Made by a program: the position numbers and the translations under genes. Positions 16,344-23,435 of a stretch of 64,000 bases of DNA are shown here, piece after piece. Below the pieces are notes generated by a model that was not told where the DNA came from, searched no databases, and worked only from the letters and a program-made list of their open reading frames with translations. Every line of letters starts with the position of its first letter. Position 1 is the stretch's first letter. This DNA is from Paraferrimonas haliotis (GTDB taxonomy: Bacteria; Pseudomonadota; Gammaproteobacteria; Enterobacterales; Shewanellaceae), in contig NZ_NRRB01000003.1 in the NCBI RefSeq assembly GCF_002282895.1, positions 475,489 through 539,488 of the forward strand. The letters are read 5' to 3'.

Positions 16344-17360
16344 TTAAAAGTAAAATGAGCTCGGCGAGTCACCAGGCAGAACCAGGTTCTCTTGCTCAAG
16401 GCTGATTTTGATTGGTGTTTCAACGGGCTGCTCTGGCTTATTGGTGCTGATACGCAACCGCTCTTGTGGCGCTTTTCGGTAAGCAGCTAAAACCTGTTCG
16501 TCCAGCTCGCCTAATTTATCGGTGGCCAATTGCTTATAGTCCACCGTACCCGCCATCATGTAGCGGCTGAGTTTGACCCCAGCATAATCTGCATGAGCGT
16601 AGTTACCCATCATAGCGACCAATTTCGACTGAGCTTCTCGCATTTCTTCTTTCAAAGATTTGATGTGATTTTCCAGTCGAACCACTTCGGCATGTGCTGA
16701 GCAATATTGCCGAGACAGCGATGTCCAGCGGTATTGGGCTTCACCCTTAGGAACAAAACAATCTTGCTCAGGGCATTTTGACGGTTCTTTTTTAGTCTGT
16801 ACTAACTCCCAAAACTGAAGCGCCGTTTCTTGCAATTCAGTTAAGAACAATGCGTCTCGTTGTATTTCAAACTCAATCAGTTGATCCTCAAAATAGAAAA
16901 CCAACCAACCTCGCGTGCTATTGGCGACCAGTATTTGATGCTGTACTTGTACCCAATACAACTGGTACGCCTCGCTTTGTTCTCGGTGAGCTTGCACATC
17001 CTCAAAAACTGACTGGCAAGGACATTTCAGTTCAACGGGTTCGCCCGCATCGTTGATGCCATCAAAGCTGGCTCGAAAGATTGCGTTATGATCGGCTTCT
17101 GCACATAACGGCAGAAGAAAGTCATTATGCGCATTCTCAAATGCTCGCCTTGCTTGAGGCTCCAACCGTATACCGCGAAGCACATTTGGATTATTCGACA
17201 GGTCTTCCGGTAATACGAATCCGGTTTTTTCTGCCCATAATCGCCAAGGTGTTTTGTAGGGTGAACGCCCCATAATAATTGGGGCTTCAGATGCCGTAAC
17301 CCCTGCAATGCGCCACTGGTGCCATGCAGGAGTACGTTGTGATAGGTCGATAACCTTCAT
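16344..17360 (-). CDS. exo: Exo, YqaJ/lambda-type 5'-3' alkaline exonuclease
   Basis: The 338-residue length equals that recalled for SXT Exo. The N-terminus WHQWRIAGVTASEAPIIMG and the catalytic cluster SFDGIND...VELKCPC (Asp, then Glu-x-Lys) mark the YqaJ-like PD-(D/E)xK nuclease family. SXT Exo degrades one strand of double-stranded DNA and hands single strands to Bet for annealing; together they drive recombination between ICEs in tandem arrays. The protein ends Ser-Ser-Phe-Tyr-Phe. The gene follows a 47-aa small gene and has a two-hairpin leader that buries its GGAG. Confidence 0.93.
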   Translation of the reverse strand: MKVIDLSQRTPAWHQWRIAGVTASEAPIIMGRSPYKTPWRLWAEKTGFVLPEDLSNNPNVLRGIRLEPQARRAFENAHNDFLLPLCAEADHNAIFRASFDGINDAGEPVELKCPCQSVFEDVQAHREQSEAYQLYWVQVQHQILVANSTRGWLVFYFEDQLIEFEIQRDALFLTELQETALQFWELVQTKKEPSKCPEQDCFVPKGEAQYRWTSLSRQYCSAHAEVVRLENHIKSLKEEMREAQSKLVAMMGNYAHADYAGVKLSRYMMAGTVDYKQLATDKLGELDEQVLAAYRKAPQERLRISTNKPEQPVETPIKISLEQENLVLPGDSPSSFYF

Positions 17361-17363
17361 ATT

Positions 17364-17415
17364 GTCTCCTTTGAGGGGGAGACTCCCCCGAAGGAGAGAA
17401 CTCCCCTTCAGGGTT
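17364..17415 (-). promoter_or_regulatory. Two-hairpin mRNA leader of exo
   Basis: Coding strand: P1 (17386-17413) pairs CCCTGAAGGGGA with TCTCCTTCGGGG (about 12 bp with G-U pairs). P2 (17364-17383) pairs GTCTCC with GGAGAC (6 bp) around CCCTCAAA and contains the GGAG of exo. P1 begins eight bases after the stop of the 47-aa gene. Confidence 0.8.
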
Positions 17416-17421
17416 AAGTGG

Positions 17422-17565
17422 TTACTTTGCAGCTTGTGCTAACGCTGTTTGGTGCTGAACAACACTTGCTTGAACCGAATCAATTGCCGCTATACCGGCT
17501 TGAATCGAACCTATGACAAGGGCAACAACCAATACCAAGCGAAAAAGTGAGGCTGATTTAGTCAT
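17422..17565 (-). CDS. 47-aa small membrane or secreted protein between bet and exo
   Basis: A complete small gene with ATG at 17565 and stop at 17422. The product begins MTKSASLFRLVLVVALVIG, a single hydrophobic segment (residues 7-22), followed by a short Gln/Ala/Val-rich tail ending QAAK. It could be a small inner-membrane protein, or the segment could be a signal peptide cut after QAGIAA. The GGAG eight bases upstream is buried in a leader hairpin like those of its larger neighbours, which argues that it is a real translated gene. A membrane peptide among DNA recombination genes is unexpected; no function is known to me. Confidence 0.75.
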   Translation of the reverse strand: MTKSASLFRLVLVVALVIGSIQAGIAAIDSVQASVVQHQTALAQAAK

Positions 17566-17626
17566 GGAAGATCTCCAAAAAATGACGAGACCTTCCCCCT
17601 GACGGGAGAATAATCCCGCCAGGGTT
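17566..17626 (-). promoter_or_regulatory. Two-hairpin mRNA leader of the 47-aa gene
   Basis: Coding strand: P1 (17597-17624) is an 11-bp stem CCCTGGCGGGA / TCCCGTCAGGG with one G-U. P2 (17566-17596) is a 10-bp stem GGAAGGTCTC / GAGATCTTCC with one G-U around a T-rich loop; its 3' strand holds the GGAG and reaches the start codon. Together with the 108-aa gene leader this is the most regular copy in the window. Confidence 0.82.
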
Positions 17627-17646
17627 AGTAAAATGAATGCGTGGCG

Positions 17647-18465
17647 CTAAGAAGCTAAAGGCTGTGTGAGCGCTTTGGCTGCTTGTTGCTGTGCATTAAA
17701 GATTTCTTGTTTCGCAAACGTCAGCTCAACACCTTGAAAATGTTCATTGGCATATTCCAATGCACTATTCCAAGCGTTTGAAGCTTCCGCCCGCTCGATA
17801 AGCTTGTAAACAAGCCCTCGGGTTCGATCATCAACTTGCTCGGGTGGAATCACCGATGGTTCAACAACGTGTGTTGTTTGGCCTTCGATAATTCGCTCTG
17901 CTTCGTCTTGATCGAAAATTCCCACAAAGCCAAACGCAATGCGGGAACACTGGATCATGGATTTATGTCTTAGCATTCGCTTAGTGTGCGTCTGCCATGG
18001 ACCATCTACACGGTAAGGGCCATTTTTGCCGTTGCCTTCAAAAGGTGGTCGATAGACTTCATCCAGATACTCAGTGATTTTGACCGGGTGCGAACGGTCG
18101 CGCCGGTAGATGATGCATTCCATCCATTCCGGGCATTCTTTCGCGCCATCCAGGGAGACTTTGTTTTCTGAAGTCTTAAACTCCATGCCATCAAACTGGT
18201 CGTGTTGATTAATGATGCGAGACCATCCATCGACACCTACCACTGGAATAATCCCAGCTTGTTTATCAGGGAACGCAAAAATCTCTTTGGTGAAAGGGTT
18301 CAAGCCGTACTGATCTGCAACCACCAAGAGCGCCATCATCTGCTCATTGGTCGGTGCACTACCGTCACGTTGCTTGAATGCTGTTGCTTTTAGGGTATCG
18401 AACAGTTTGTTTGGATCGACACTAAAGCGCTCAGCAAAGCGTTGAATTAGCTTTGGTTTTTCCAT
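17647..18465 (-). CDS. bet: Bet, RecT-family single-strand annealing protein
   Basis: The start at 18465 gives 272 residues, the length recalled for SXT Bet, and has GGAG seven bases upstream; an in-frame ATG five codons earlier lacks a site. The sequence belongs to the RecT/lambda Bet annealing family, with the conserved central region GLNPFTKEIFAFP and VVGVDGWSRI. Bet anneals complementary single strands and works with Exo; in SXT the pair raises hybrid ICE formation. The short C-terminal region ends PLAS, unlike the aromatic ending of Exo. It lies between ssb and the 47-aa gene, with its own leader. Confidence 0.93.
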   Translation of the reverse strand: MEKPKLIQRFAERFSVDPNKLFDTLKATAFKQRDGSAPTNEQMMALLVVADQYGLNPFTKEIFAFPDKQAGIIPVVGVDGWSRIINQHDQFDGMEFKTSENKVSLDGAKECPEWMECIIYRRDRSHPVKITEYLDEVYRPPFEGNGKNGPYRVDGPWQTHTKRMLRHKSMIQCSRIAFGFVGIFDQDEAERIIEGQTTHVVEPSVIPPEQVDDRTRGLVYKLIERAEASNAWNSALEYANEHFQGVELTFAKQEIFNAQQQAAKALTQPLAS

Positions 18466-18469
18466 TGTG

Positions 18470-18527
18470 GACTCCGACAATCAAAGTGGGAGTCTGCCCC
18501 TGACGGGAAAGTACTCCCGGCTGGGTT
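18470..18527 (-). promoter_or_regulatory. Two-hairpin mRNA leader of bet
   Basis: Coding strand: P1 (18498-18525) pairs CCC with GGG across a 3x3 internal loop, then CGGGA with TCCCG. P2 (18470-18494) pairs GACTCC with GGAGTC (6 bp) and buries the GGAG of bet. The inner P1 helix and the internal loop differ in sequence from other copies while pairing is kept. Confidence 0.78.
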
Positions 18528-18544
18528 AAAGCGTTTTTGCTCGG

Positions 18545-18964
18545 TTAAAAATCTGGTTCAGGATATGTTTGTGCCCAATTAGCTTGGGAGCTCGCATCAT
18601 CCGCCGGTGATGGCTCAGATGCTTTGTTCACACTATCAAGAAGCAGAAACTCGTCCGCGTCCACTTCGGTCAATCGATGCTTAATGCCATCTTTCTCCCA
18701 TGAGCGCGTGCGCTGAGGCCCTTGAACAAAAAGCTTCGCTCCTTTTTGGATCAAATCTTTTGCTCTTAGCCCTAACTTAAATCCACCACGATCTCGAAAA
18801 ACGACCCGATGCCATTCCGTATGCTCTTTGAGCTCATTGGATTGACGGTCGCGCCATTTCTCAGAAGTGGCCAGTGAAATGCTGGTCACTAAATCACCTG
18901 ATGGATAGGCTCGCGTCTCTGGCTCAGAGCCAACGTAGCCTATGAGTGTTACTTGGTTTTTCAT
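18545..18964 (-). CDS. ssb: Single-stranded DNA-binding protein
   Basis: The 139-residue protein has an N-terminal OB fold typical of bacterial SSB (opening NQVTLIGYVGSEPETR, then SEKWRD and TEWHRVVFRD) to about residue 105, followed by a short polar linker. The C-terminal tip reads PEPDF instead of the usual acidic DDDIPF, so recruitment of host SSB partners may be altered. It probably coats transferred single strands and feeds Bet. It is 15 bases after the 108-aa gene and has an exposed GAGGAG, with no leader hairpins. Confidence 0.95.
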   Translation of the reverse strand: MKNQVTLIGYVGSEPETRAYPSGDLVTSISLATSEKWRDRQSNELKEHTEWHRVVFRDRGGFKLGLRAKDLIQKGAKLFVQGPQRTRSWEKDGIKHRLTEVDADEFLLLDSVNKASEPSPADDASSQANWAQTYPEPDF

Positions 18965-18979
18965 GATGTTCTCCTCGTC

Positions 18980-19306
18980 TTAGTTGAACTCTGTGCACAC
19001 AGTTGCTTCTACCCGACTGGGCAAAGAAGACTGACGACGCAGATAGGTTGGTATTTCGAGTAAAGCCATGTCGTACTGATGTGGCTCTTTGTAAAACGCA
19101 GATGTCAAACGGGGCATACCAGGAGCTTTAGGCACTGCCATTGGACGACGTTTTGGTGTTGGTGTGAGCAATCGCTTGATTTGAGTAAGTAAAAATCGAA
19201 ACGGGCGCACGCTTTGATGAGCAAGCAATCGCAAAAGCGACCAGCTCAGTTTTGCAAGCAACATGATGCCTGCGATTTGGATAATAAATCCGAAGATATA
19301 TTCCAT
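18980..19306 (-). CDS. Small inner-membrane protein, first gene of the ssb operon
   Basis: The 108-residue product starts with a hydrophobic helix (YIFGFIIQIAGIMLLAKLSWSLL, about residues 3-25, listed here in part as a pattern of Ile, Leu and aromatic residues) followed by a basic, proline-rich cytoplasmic part (KRLLTPTPKRRP). I cannot name a family. The ATG at 19306 follows AAGGAG, which lies inside a 10-bp hairpin. As the first gene of the operon, 15 bases ahead of ssb, it is presumably a core gene. A membrane anchor for DNA-processing proteins is conceivable but unsupported. Confidence 0.7.
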   Translation of the reverse strand: MEYIFGFIIQIAGIMLLAKLSWSLLRLLAHQSVRPFRFLLTQIKRLLTPTPKRRPMAVPKAPGMPRLTSAFYKEPHQYDMALLEIPTYLRRQSSLPSRVEATVCTEFN

Positions 19307-19308
19307 TG

Positions 19309-19373
19309 GTGACTCCTTAAGTTGGTTTTGAAGGAGTCACCCCCAACTGGGGAAAACTCCCCCAGCTGGGTGG
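19309..19373 (-). promoter_or_regulatory. Two-hairpin mRNA leader of the ssb operon, with possible leader peptide
   Basis: Coding strand: P1 (19343-19369) is a 10-bp stem CCAGCTGGGG / CCCCAGTTGG. P2 (19309-19340) is a perfect 10-bp stem GTGACTCCTT / AAGGAGTCAC that buries the AAGGAG of the 108-aa gene. A short frame starting ATGCGTTCC (near 19400) reads 27 codons through P1 and the 5' strand of P2 and stops with TAA just before AAGGAG. If translated it would open P2; it has no obvious ribosome binding site. Confidence 0.8.
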
Positions 19374-19673
19374 TGAAAAGGCGAACCGTAAGGAACGCAT
19401 GGTTGAGCATGTAAAAACATGCAGGCTATTTGTTTAAGGAGGCTAGCTACCTCTTAGTACCACTGAGAAAACTCAGCGGCGGGCTTCCTTTGAGCTCATG
19501 CTCTCAGGCGCAGATATCACTGAAACAGATCAGCAATATTTGATAGTCAGTGTAACCGTCTTATCCAGACAGGATAGTTAGAAAGATGCTCAATTCTTCC
19601 ACCTAGCTGAAAGGCCATTACCTCACAGAGGATTAGTCTAGGGACTGATTATTGTCATATCAGGAGCAAACTT
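19374..19673. other. Divergent intergenic region between the ssb operon and the AcaB-like gene
   Basis: The 300-bp spacer carries the long (about 200 nt) 5' leader of the ssb operon. Besides P1/P2 it holds small stems at 19407-19422 (GCATGT / ACATGC) and 19463-19476 (CTGAG / CTCAG). The right part must contain the promoter of the plus-strand gene, which starts after CAGGAGCAAACTT; I see no strong sigma-70 -35/-10 pair for it. Confidence 0.6.
19507..19534 (-). promoter_or_regulatory. Candidate SetCD-dependent promoter of the ssb operon
   Basis: The plus strand reads GCAGATATCACTGAAACAG (19510-19528). On the coding strand this gives TATCTGC as a -10-like box with an upstream TTTCA-type block, comparable with the boxes before traF, dsbC, traL and traI. 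It would start transcription about 200 bases before the first gene. Weaker match than the dsbC and traI sites. Confidence 0.4.
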
Positions 19674-20276
19674 ATGGCCCAAGCAAAACCCAATTACTCA
19701 AAACCCATCTTTGAACAATCATTCACAATTAACAGCTTACAGGCGCAACGTGTCGTTGACCGTGTTTTTAGACGGACGGTCAGTGCGCTTTACGGAATCG
19801 ATGTCATCCTGCGCATCATTGGCGATGAGAACGAAATTGATGAAGTGGAGCAGATCATTAGCCAGTTGATCGAGGATTGCGCTAAGGCGGTAGACAACGA
19901 ACAAGCTCGTTTGGACAAACTGATGGAGTCCAACGGTATCGATGAAGTACCTGACTACACCGACCCGATTACCTTCAACGCCAAAATCAGCTCGCCTCAG
20001 GTTGGCCAGTTTGTTGGCTTAGTGCGCAAACTCGATGCGTTGATGATCTCAATGGACACACTCTGGTTGTCTAGCGTGCTTAGCAACAAGCAACGTGTTG
20101 ATGGTAACCACGCATGGCAACAGCGCATCATCAAACTGGCGCGACGCATTATTGATATCGAAATTCGAGCACGAAAATCAGCCCAAGCTAAGGGAAAACA
20201 AGCTGAAGTTGAACAAGCGGTGCCTTCTACCGATGACGATATCACTGAAGAGGAAACAGATAACCCCGCCAGCTAG
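19674..20276 (+). CDS. AcaB-like (DUF1845-type) core ICE protein
   Basis: The 200-residue protein is helical and matches my memory of the DUF1845/PFL_4669 family, which includes AcaB, a transcription activator of IncC plasmid transfer; the segment LVRKLDALMISMDTLWLSSVL and the following helix up to IEIRARKSA are typical. The C-terminal tail is acidic (DDDITEEE). It is the only plus-strand core gene in this part and corresponds to the conserved s063-type gene at the border of the insertion hotspot. A regulatory role is inferred from the AcaB likeness only. CAGGAG stands eight bases before the ATG. Confidence 0.6.
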   Translation: MAQAKPNYSKPIFEQSFTINSLQAQRVVDRVFRRTVSALYGIDVILRIIGDENEIDEVEQIISQLIEDCAKAVDNEQARLDKLMESNGIDEVPDYTDPITFNAKISSPQVGQFVGLVRKLDALMISMDTLWLSSVLSNKQRVDGNHAWQQRIIKLARRIIDIEIRARKSAQAKGKQAEVEQAVPSTDDDITEEETDNPAS

Positions 20277-20297
20277 CCAACTGGGCTCCCATCAACC

Positions 20298-20316
20298 AGC
20301 CCCTCTCGAAGGGGCT
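20298..20316 (+). terminator. Hairpin after the AcaB-like gene
   Basis: AGCCCCT-CTCGA-AGGGGCT forms a 7-bp GC-rich stem 22 bases after the stop. The following CCTCAAAATTT is a poor U-tract, so termination may be partial. Confidence 0.5.
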
Positions 20317-20778
20317 CCTCAAAATTTGGTGTTGTGGGCTTTGAAACAATGGCTTCGAGTTTTATGCTCCTCATCACACTTATGGGCAGAAATCAGTTAG
20401 ACTTTTTACTCTAAATCGAACAGTTCGGATAATTTCAGATAGGGGAAAGCGAAAAAGACGGTTTTGTTGTTCTGAGACATTGGCTGCTACAAGCCACCCA
20501 ATATTCCGCAAAACACAAATACCACACATAGCGAATCTGTCTTGAAGCGAGCCATTAGAAGTCATGGCTTTAGTCAACGTAATTGAAGACAGAACAAACC
20601 AACATGCTTTCCATAGCCCTTAGCACAAGACTGTCAATTTTTATCAAATCTAAATTGATAGTCATTAAAATTTCGCCCTATTCAAGTAACAACTATTGCG
20701 GACTACCATAGTTTCGACCTGAGGGGCTTGCCGCGGCAAGCCTACTCAACGGCAAACAGACACGAAGAGGAACACAAC
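20317..20778. other. Non-coding left edge of the cargo hotspot
   Basis: About 460 bp without a supportable gene. It holds the presumed upstream region of the ABM gene, including an inverted repeat ATCAA-N7-TTGAT at 20643-20659 with the T-N11-A spacing of a LysR box, which may be a target of the LysR protein encoded nearby. The only longer frame on the minus strand (65 codons) looks random. Confidence 0.45.
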
Positions 20779-21069
20779 ATGTCAAAGCTAACTATCGTTG
20801 CCAATATCGTTGCAAAGGCCGACCAAATTGAACTGGTCAAAGCGGAGCTCCTAAAGCTCATCGATATCACCCGCGCTGAAGAAGGTTGTATCAACTACGA
20901 TCTACATCAAGATAACGATAACCCGGCACATTTTACTTTCTACGAGAACTGGGCCTCTCGCGAACTATGGCAAACCCATATGGCTAACCAGCACCTTGCC
21001 GATTACATGGCTGCCACTGAAGGCGCAGTAGACACCTTCACCCTGAACGAAATGACTCAAATTGCCTAA
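20779..21069 (+). CDS. ABM-domain monooxygenase-like protein
   Basis: From the ATG at 20779, eight bases after GAGGAA, the product has 96 residues. It is a typical antibiotic biosynthesis monooxygenase (ABM) fold of the quinol monooxygenase type: VANIVAKADQIELVKAEL, then EEGCINYDLHQDNDNPAHFTFYENW, then MANQHLADYM. Members act on quinones, phenols or other aromatics without cofactors, or have no known substrate. An in-frame ATG at 20728 lacks a ribosome site. It is cargo, next to a LysR regulator and a possible LysR box, so induction by an aromatic or electrophilic compound is plausible. Confidence 0.85.
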   Translation: MSKLTIVANIVAKADQIELVKAELLKLIDITRAEEGCINYDLHQDNDNPAHFTFYENWASRELWQTHMANQHLADYMAATEGAVDTFTLNEMTQIA

Positions 21070-21283
21070 TTGCATTTTCGTTAGTGTGCGTTTTTAAGCG
21101 AGGCTCGGTTCAACACCCGAATGAAGCTGACTGGCGTGCTGGTAACCCGTAATGTACTGATAGCCTGGCCGAATTTGCGGCAGCGCTAATCGCGAAAAAG
21201 GCGAAATGGCCCTGGGTTATTACCCTTGGACCGGCTATTACCCCATGCCGTCATAGTGCTTAAGTCGCAACCAGGGCATCACT

Positions 21284-21307
21284 GCACTGTCGTACCGACG
21301 ACAGTGC
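21284..21307. repeat. Perfect 10-bp inverted repeat downstream of the ABM gene
   Basis: GCACTGTCGT-ACCG-ACGACAGTGC is a perfect palindromic hairpin just before a second GC-rich hairpin. It may belong to a bidirectional terminator, though no T-tract follows directly. Confidence 0.6.
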
Positions 21308-21310
21308 GTC

Positions 21311-21340
21311 ACACTGCGCTGACTTAGGTCGGCGCAGTGT
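21311..21340 (+). terminator. Terminator between convergent ABM and LysR genes
   Basis: ACACTGCGC-N12-GCGCAGTGT is a 9-bp stem followed on the plus strand by TTTTAC, and on the minus strand by GACGCACTG. It is the likely terminator for plus-strand transcription reaching the end of the LysR gene. Confidence 0.6.
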
Positions 21341-21341
21341 T

Positions 21342-22292
21342 TTACTGACGCTTCAACACTTGTTTATCCACAAGCCCGCCTTCGACCAAGCGGCTGAGCA
21401 ATTCCTTGGTTTGCTCGGTGAAATAGTCACGCAGCACACGTAAGGTCGGTGTGATTGACTGGCGACTGGGGCAGACCAACCACAGCTCAGTAGGGGTCGG
21501 TTTAAATTCAGGCAATACACTCACCACCCGTCCTGCCAACAAATCTTCTGCCATATCCAAACAGGATTTCACCGCAAAGCCGTGTCCTGCCACACACCAG
21601 CGGCGCACCAAATCGCCGTCGTTGGAAGCGCGATTGCCTTTCAGCTTTACCTTCACGCTTTGCTCGCCTTGACGAAAGCGCCACTCATTTTGCACGATAT
21701 CGCTCAACTGATAGAACAAGCCGTTGTGTTGCTTCAACTCCTCAGGGTGGCTAGGGCTGCCATACTGCGCTAAGTACTCTGGCGCAGCGCACAGTAGCCG
21801 AGGCACATTACAGATCTTAAAGCCGTACATGCTGGCATCAACTGGCGAGCCATAACGCAGCGCCATGTCCACAGCATCTCGGTAAAAATCGATATTGCTG
21901 TCGCTAATGTTCGCGCGCAGTTCTACCTCGGGATGATCGCGCAGAAAAACATCCAGCCACGGTGTGACCACATTGCGCCCTAAATCGGAGGAGAGCGCGA
22001 TACGCACCTCGCCGCCCAACGCATCCCGCCCTTCCTGCACATTCAGTTTGGCCGATTCCAGCAACTGCAACGCCTGTTGGCATTGGGGCAGGTAGCGCTC
22101 ACCCGCAGGCGACAGGCGTAGCTGGCGAGTCGTGCGAATAAACAGCTCAACCCCTACCGCTTTTTCGACGCGCTTAAGCGCCGCGCTGGCAGTGGCCATT
22201 TGCATATCAAGGCTGTTCGCCGCAGCGGTAATACTGCGAAACTCGGCCACTTTGAGCACCACCTGCAGATCATTAAGAAGCATATTATTCAA
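21342..22292 (-). CDS. LysR-family transcriptional regulator
   Basis: The 316-residue protein has the N-terminal winged helix-turn-helix of LysR regulators (VLKVAEFRSITAAANSLD and LKRVEKAVGVELFIRTTR, residues 10-60) and a periplasmic-binding-like sensor domain to about residue 300. It is divergent from the radical SAM gene, with a perfect palindrome AACACTATAGTGTT between them, and faces the ABM gene across a terminator. The classic arrangement predicts control of the radical SAM-DUF1349 unit and of itself. The inducer is unknown. Base composition is more GC-rich than the ICE core, which suggests chromosomal origin. Confidence 0.9.
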   Translation of the reverse strand: MNNMLLNDLQVVLKVAEFRSITAAANSLDMQMATASAALKRVEKAVGVELFIRTTRQLRLSPAGERYLPQCQQALQLLESAKLNVQEGRDALGGEVRIALSSDLGRNVVTPWLDVFLRDHPEVELRANISDSNIDFYRDAVDMALRYGSPVDASMYGFKICNVPRLLCAAPEYLAQYGSPSHPEELKQHNGLFYQLSDIVQNEWRFRQGEQSVKVKLKGNRASNDGDLVRRWCVAGHGFAVKSCLDMAEDLLAGRVVSVLPEFKPTPTELWLVCPSRQSITPTLRVLRDYFTEQTKELLSRLVEGGLVDKQVLKRQ

Positions 22293-22313
22293 CTGGAAAT
22301 TGAAAATGTATCA

Positions 22314-22327
22314 AACACTATAGTGTT
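22314..22327. promoter_or_regulatory. Palindromic LysR-type operator
   Basis: AACACTATAGTGTT is a perfect 14-bp palindrome in the 91-bp divergent spacer between the LysR and radical SAM genes, inside a longer near-symmetric block TGAAAA...TTTTTCA. Location and symmetry fit the recognition site of the adjacent regulator. Confidence 0.6.
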
Positions 22328-22383
22328 TTTCATTTAGGTAGCAAGGCGTAGCATGGCGTCATTCATCACACACAGGTAAAGCT

Positions 22384-23412
22384 ATGAACCCGCGTCAGTT
22401 CCAACAAGGGCCGATCCGCCCGCCTTCAGAGGCCGACAGCTTGTTGATCCGCACCACCCAAGGCTGCCCATGGAATAGATGCAGCTTCTGCACCTTGTTC
22501 GAAGGAATGAACTTTTCAATTCGCCCGGTTGAGGATATCCAACGCGATATCTGGGCGGCGAAAGCCTTTTACAAAGACCGCGTGTTCACCCAGTGCTTCT
22601 TGCAAGACGGTGACTCCTTTGCCATGGACACCGGTGACCTTCTGAAGGTATTGCATACGCTGAAACAAGCGTTTCCCGAGCTTACCCAGATCAGCTCCTA
22701 CGGCCGAGCCCAAACCATGAGCAAGAAATCGCCAGAGGAGATGAAGGCCATCTGCGATGCAGGCCTGAATATGCTTTACTGCGGTATGGAGTCTGGCGCC
22801 ATAGAGGTGCTTAAAAAGATGAAAAAGGGCATCACCCCAAAAACAATCCTCAGGTCGGCCGAATACGCCAAACTGGCAGGGATGAAGATGATGACCTTTG
22901 TCATTATGGGGCTCGGTGGCAAAGAGCTTTCTGAGCAGCATGTCAGCGAGACCGCAGCACTACTTAACCAGATCAACCCCGAGGAAATCCGCGTGCTGAC
23001 CTTGGCGGTTAAGCCCGGCACAGAGCTCGATGAGATGGTTCAGCAGGGCAAGTTTACGCCACTGAGCGAAGTTGAAATGGTCGCCGAGCAACAGGCTCTG
23101 ATCCGCCAGCTAAGGGGCATTAACAGCCATTATGGCAACTACCACTCGATTAATCTGCTCACCGAGCTAAACGGTCAGCTGCCAAACGATCAGGAGCGTT
23201 TTTTGGCGACCACCGAGCGTTTCTTGACGATGCCGCCAAATACGCAGCAAAACTTTATTTTGGGACGACGTATTCACTATTACGGCAAGCTGGATGACAT
23301 GAGCAATCAGCTCTACGTTGACACTGTCGAGCGCGAGCTGGCCAAACTGGCTCATCGCAGCCCGGAGCAGCTAGAACACGTGTTCTATCAACTGCGCCAA
23401 CGAATGATCTAA
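22384..23412 (+). CDS. Radical SAM protein with CX4CX2C cluster motif
   Basis: The 342-residue protein has an N-terminal iron-sulphur motif Cys-Pro-Trp-Asn-Arg-Cys-Ser-Phe-Cys (CX4CX2C, near residues 29-37), one residue longer than the usual CX3CX2C. It continues as a radical SAM TIM barrel with YCGMESGAIEVLKKMKKG and the strand-helix MMTFVIMGLGGKE. The C-terminal 90 residues are unassigned. It resembles uncharacterised Elp3/MiaB-like radical SAM proteins with an RTTQGCPWNRC opening. Substrate unknown. It forms a unit with the DUF1349 gene 23 bases downstream and is divergent from LysR. Confidence 0.85.
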   Translation: MNPRQFQQGPIRPPSEADSLLIRTTQGCPWNRCSFCTLFEGMNFSIRPVEDIQRDIWAAKAFYKDRVFTQCFLQDGDSFAMDTGDLLKVLHTLKQAFPELTQISSYGRAQTMSKKSPEEMKAICDAGLNMLYCGMESGAIEVLKKMKKGITPKTILRSAEYAKLAGMKMMTFVIMGLGGKELSEQHVSETAALLNQINPEEIRVLTLAVKPGTELDEMVQQGKFTPLSEVEMVAEQQALIRQLRGINSHYGNYHSINLLTELNGQLPNDQERFLATTERFLTMPPNTQQNFILGRRIHYYGKLDDMSNQLYVDTVERELAKLAHRSPEQLEHVFYQLRQRMI

Positions 23413-23435
23413 GTGTTTCAAAGGAATCATTAATC

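Noticed and set aside
20380..20577. 65-codon minus-strand frame at the hotspot edge
   Set aside because: No motif, no ribosome binding site and no neighbour to suggest an operon; treated as chance.
21080..21250. Possible coding remnant after the ABM gene
   Set aside because: Short open stretches exist in two frames but neither gives a recognisable protein or start.
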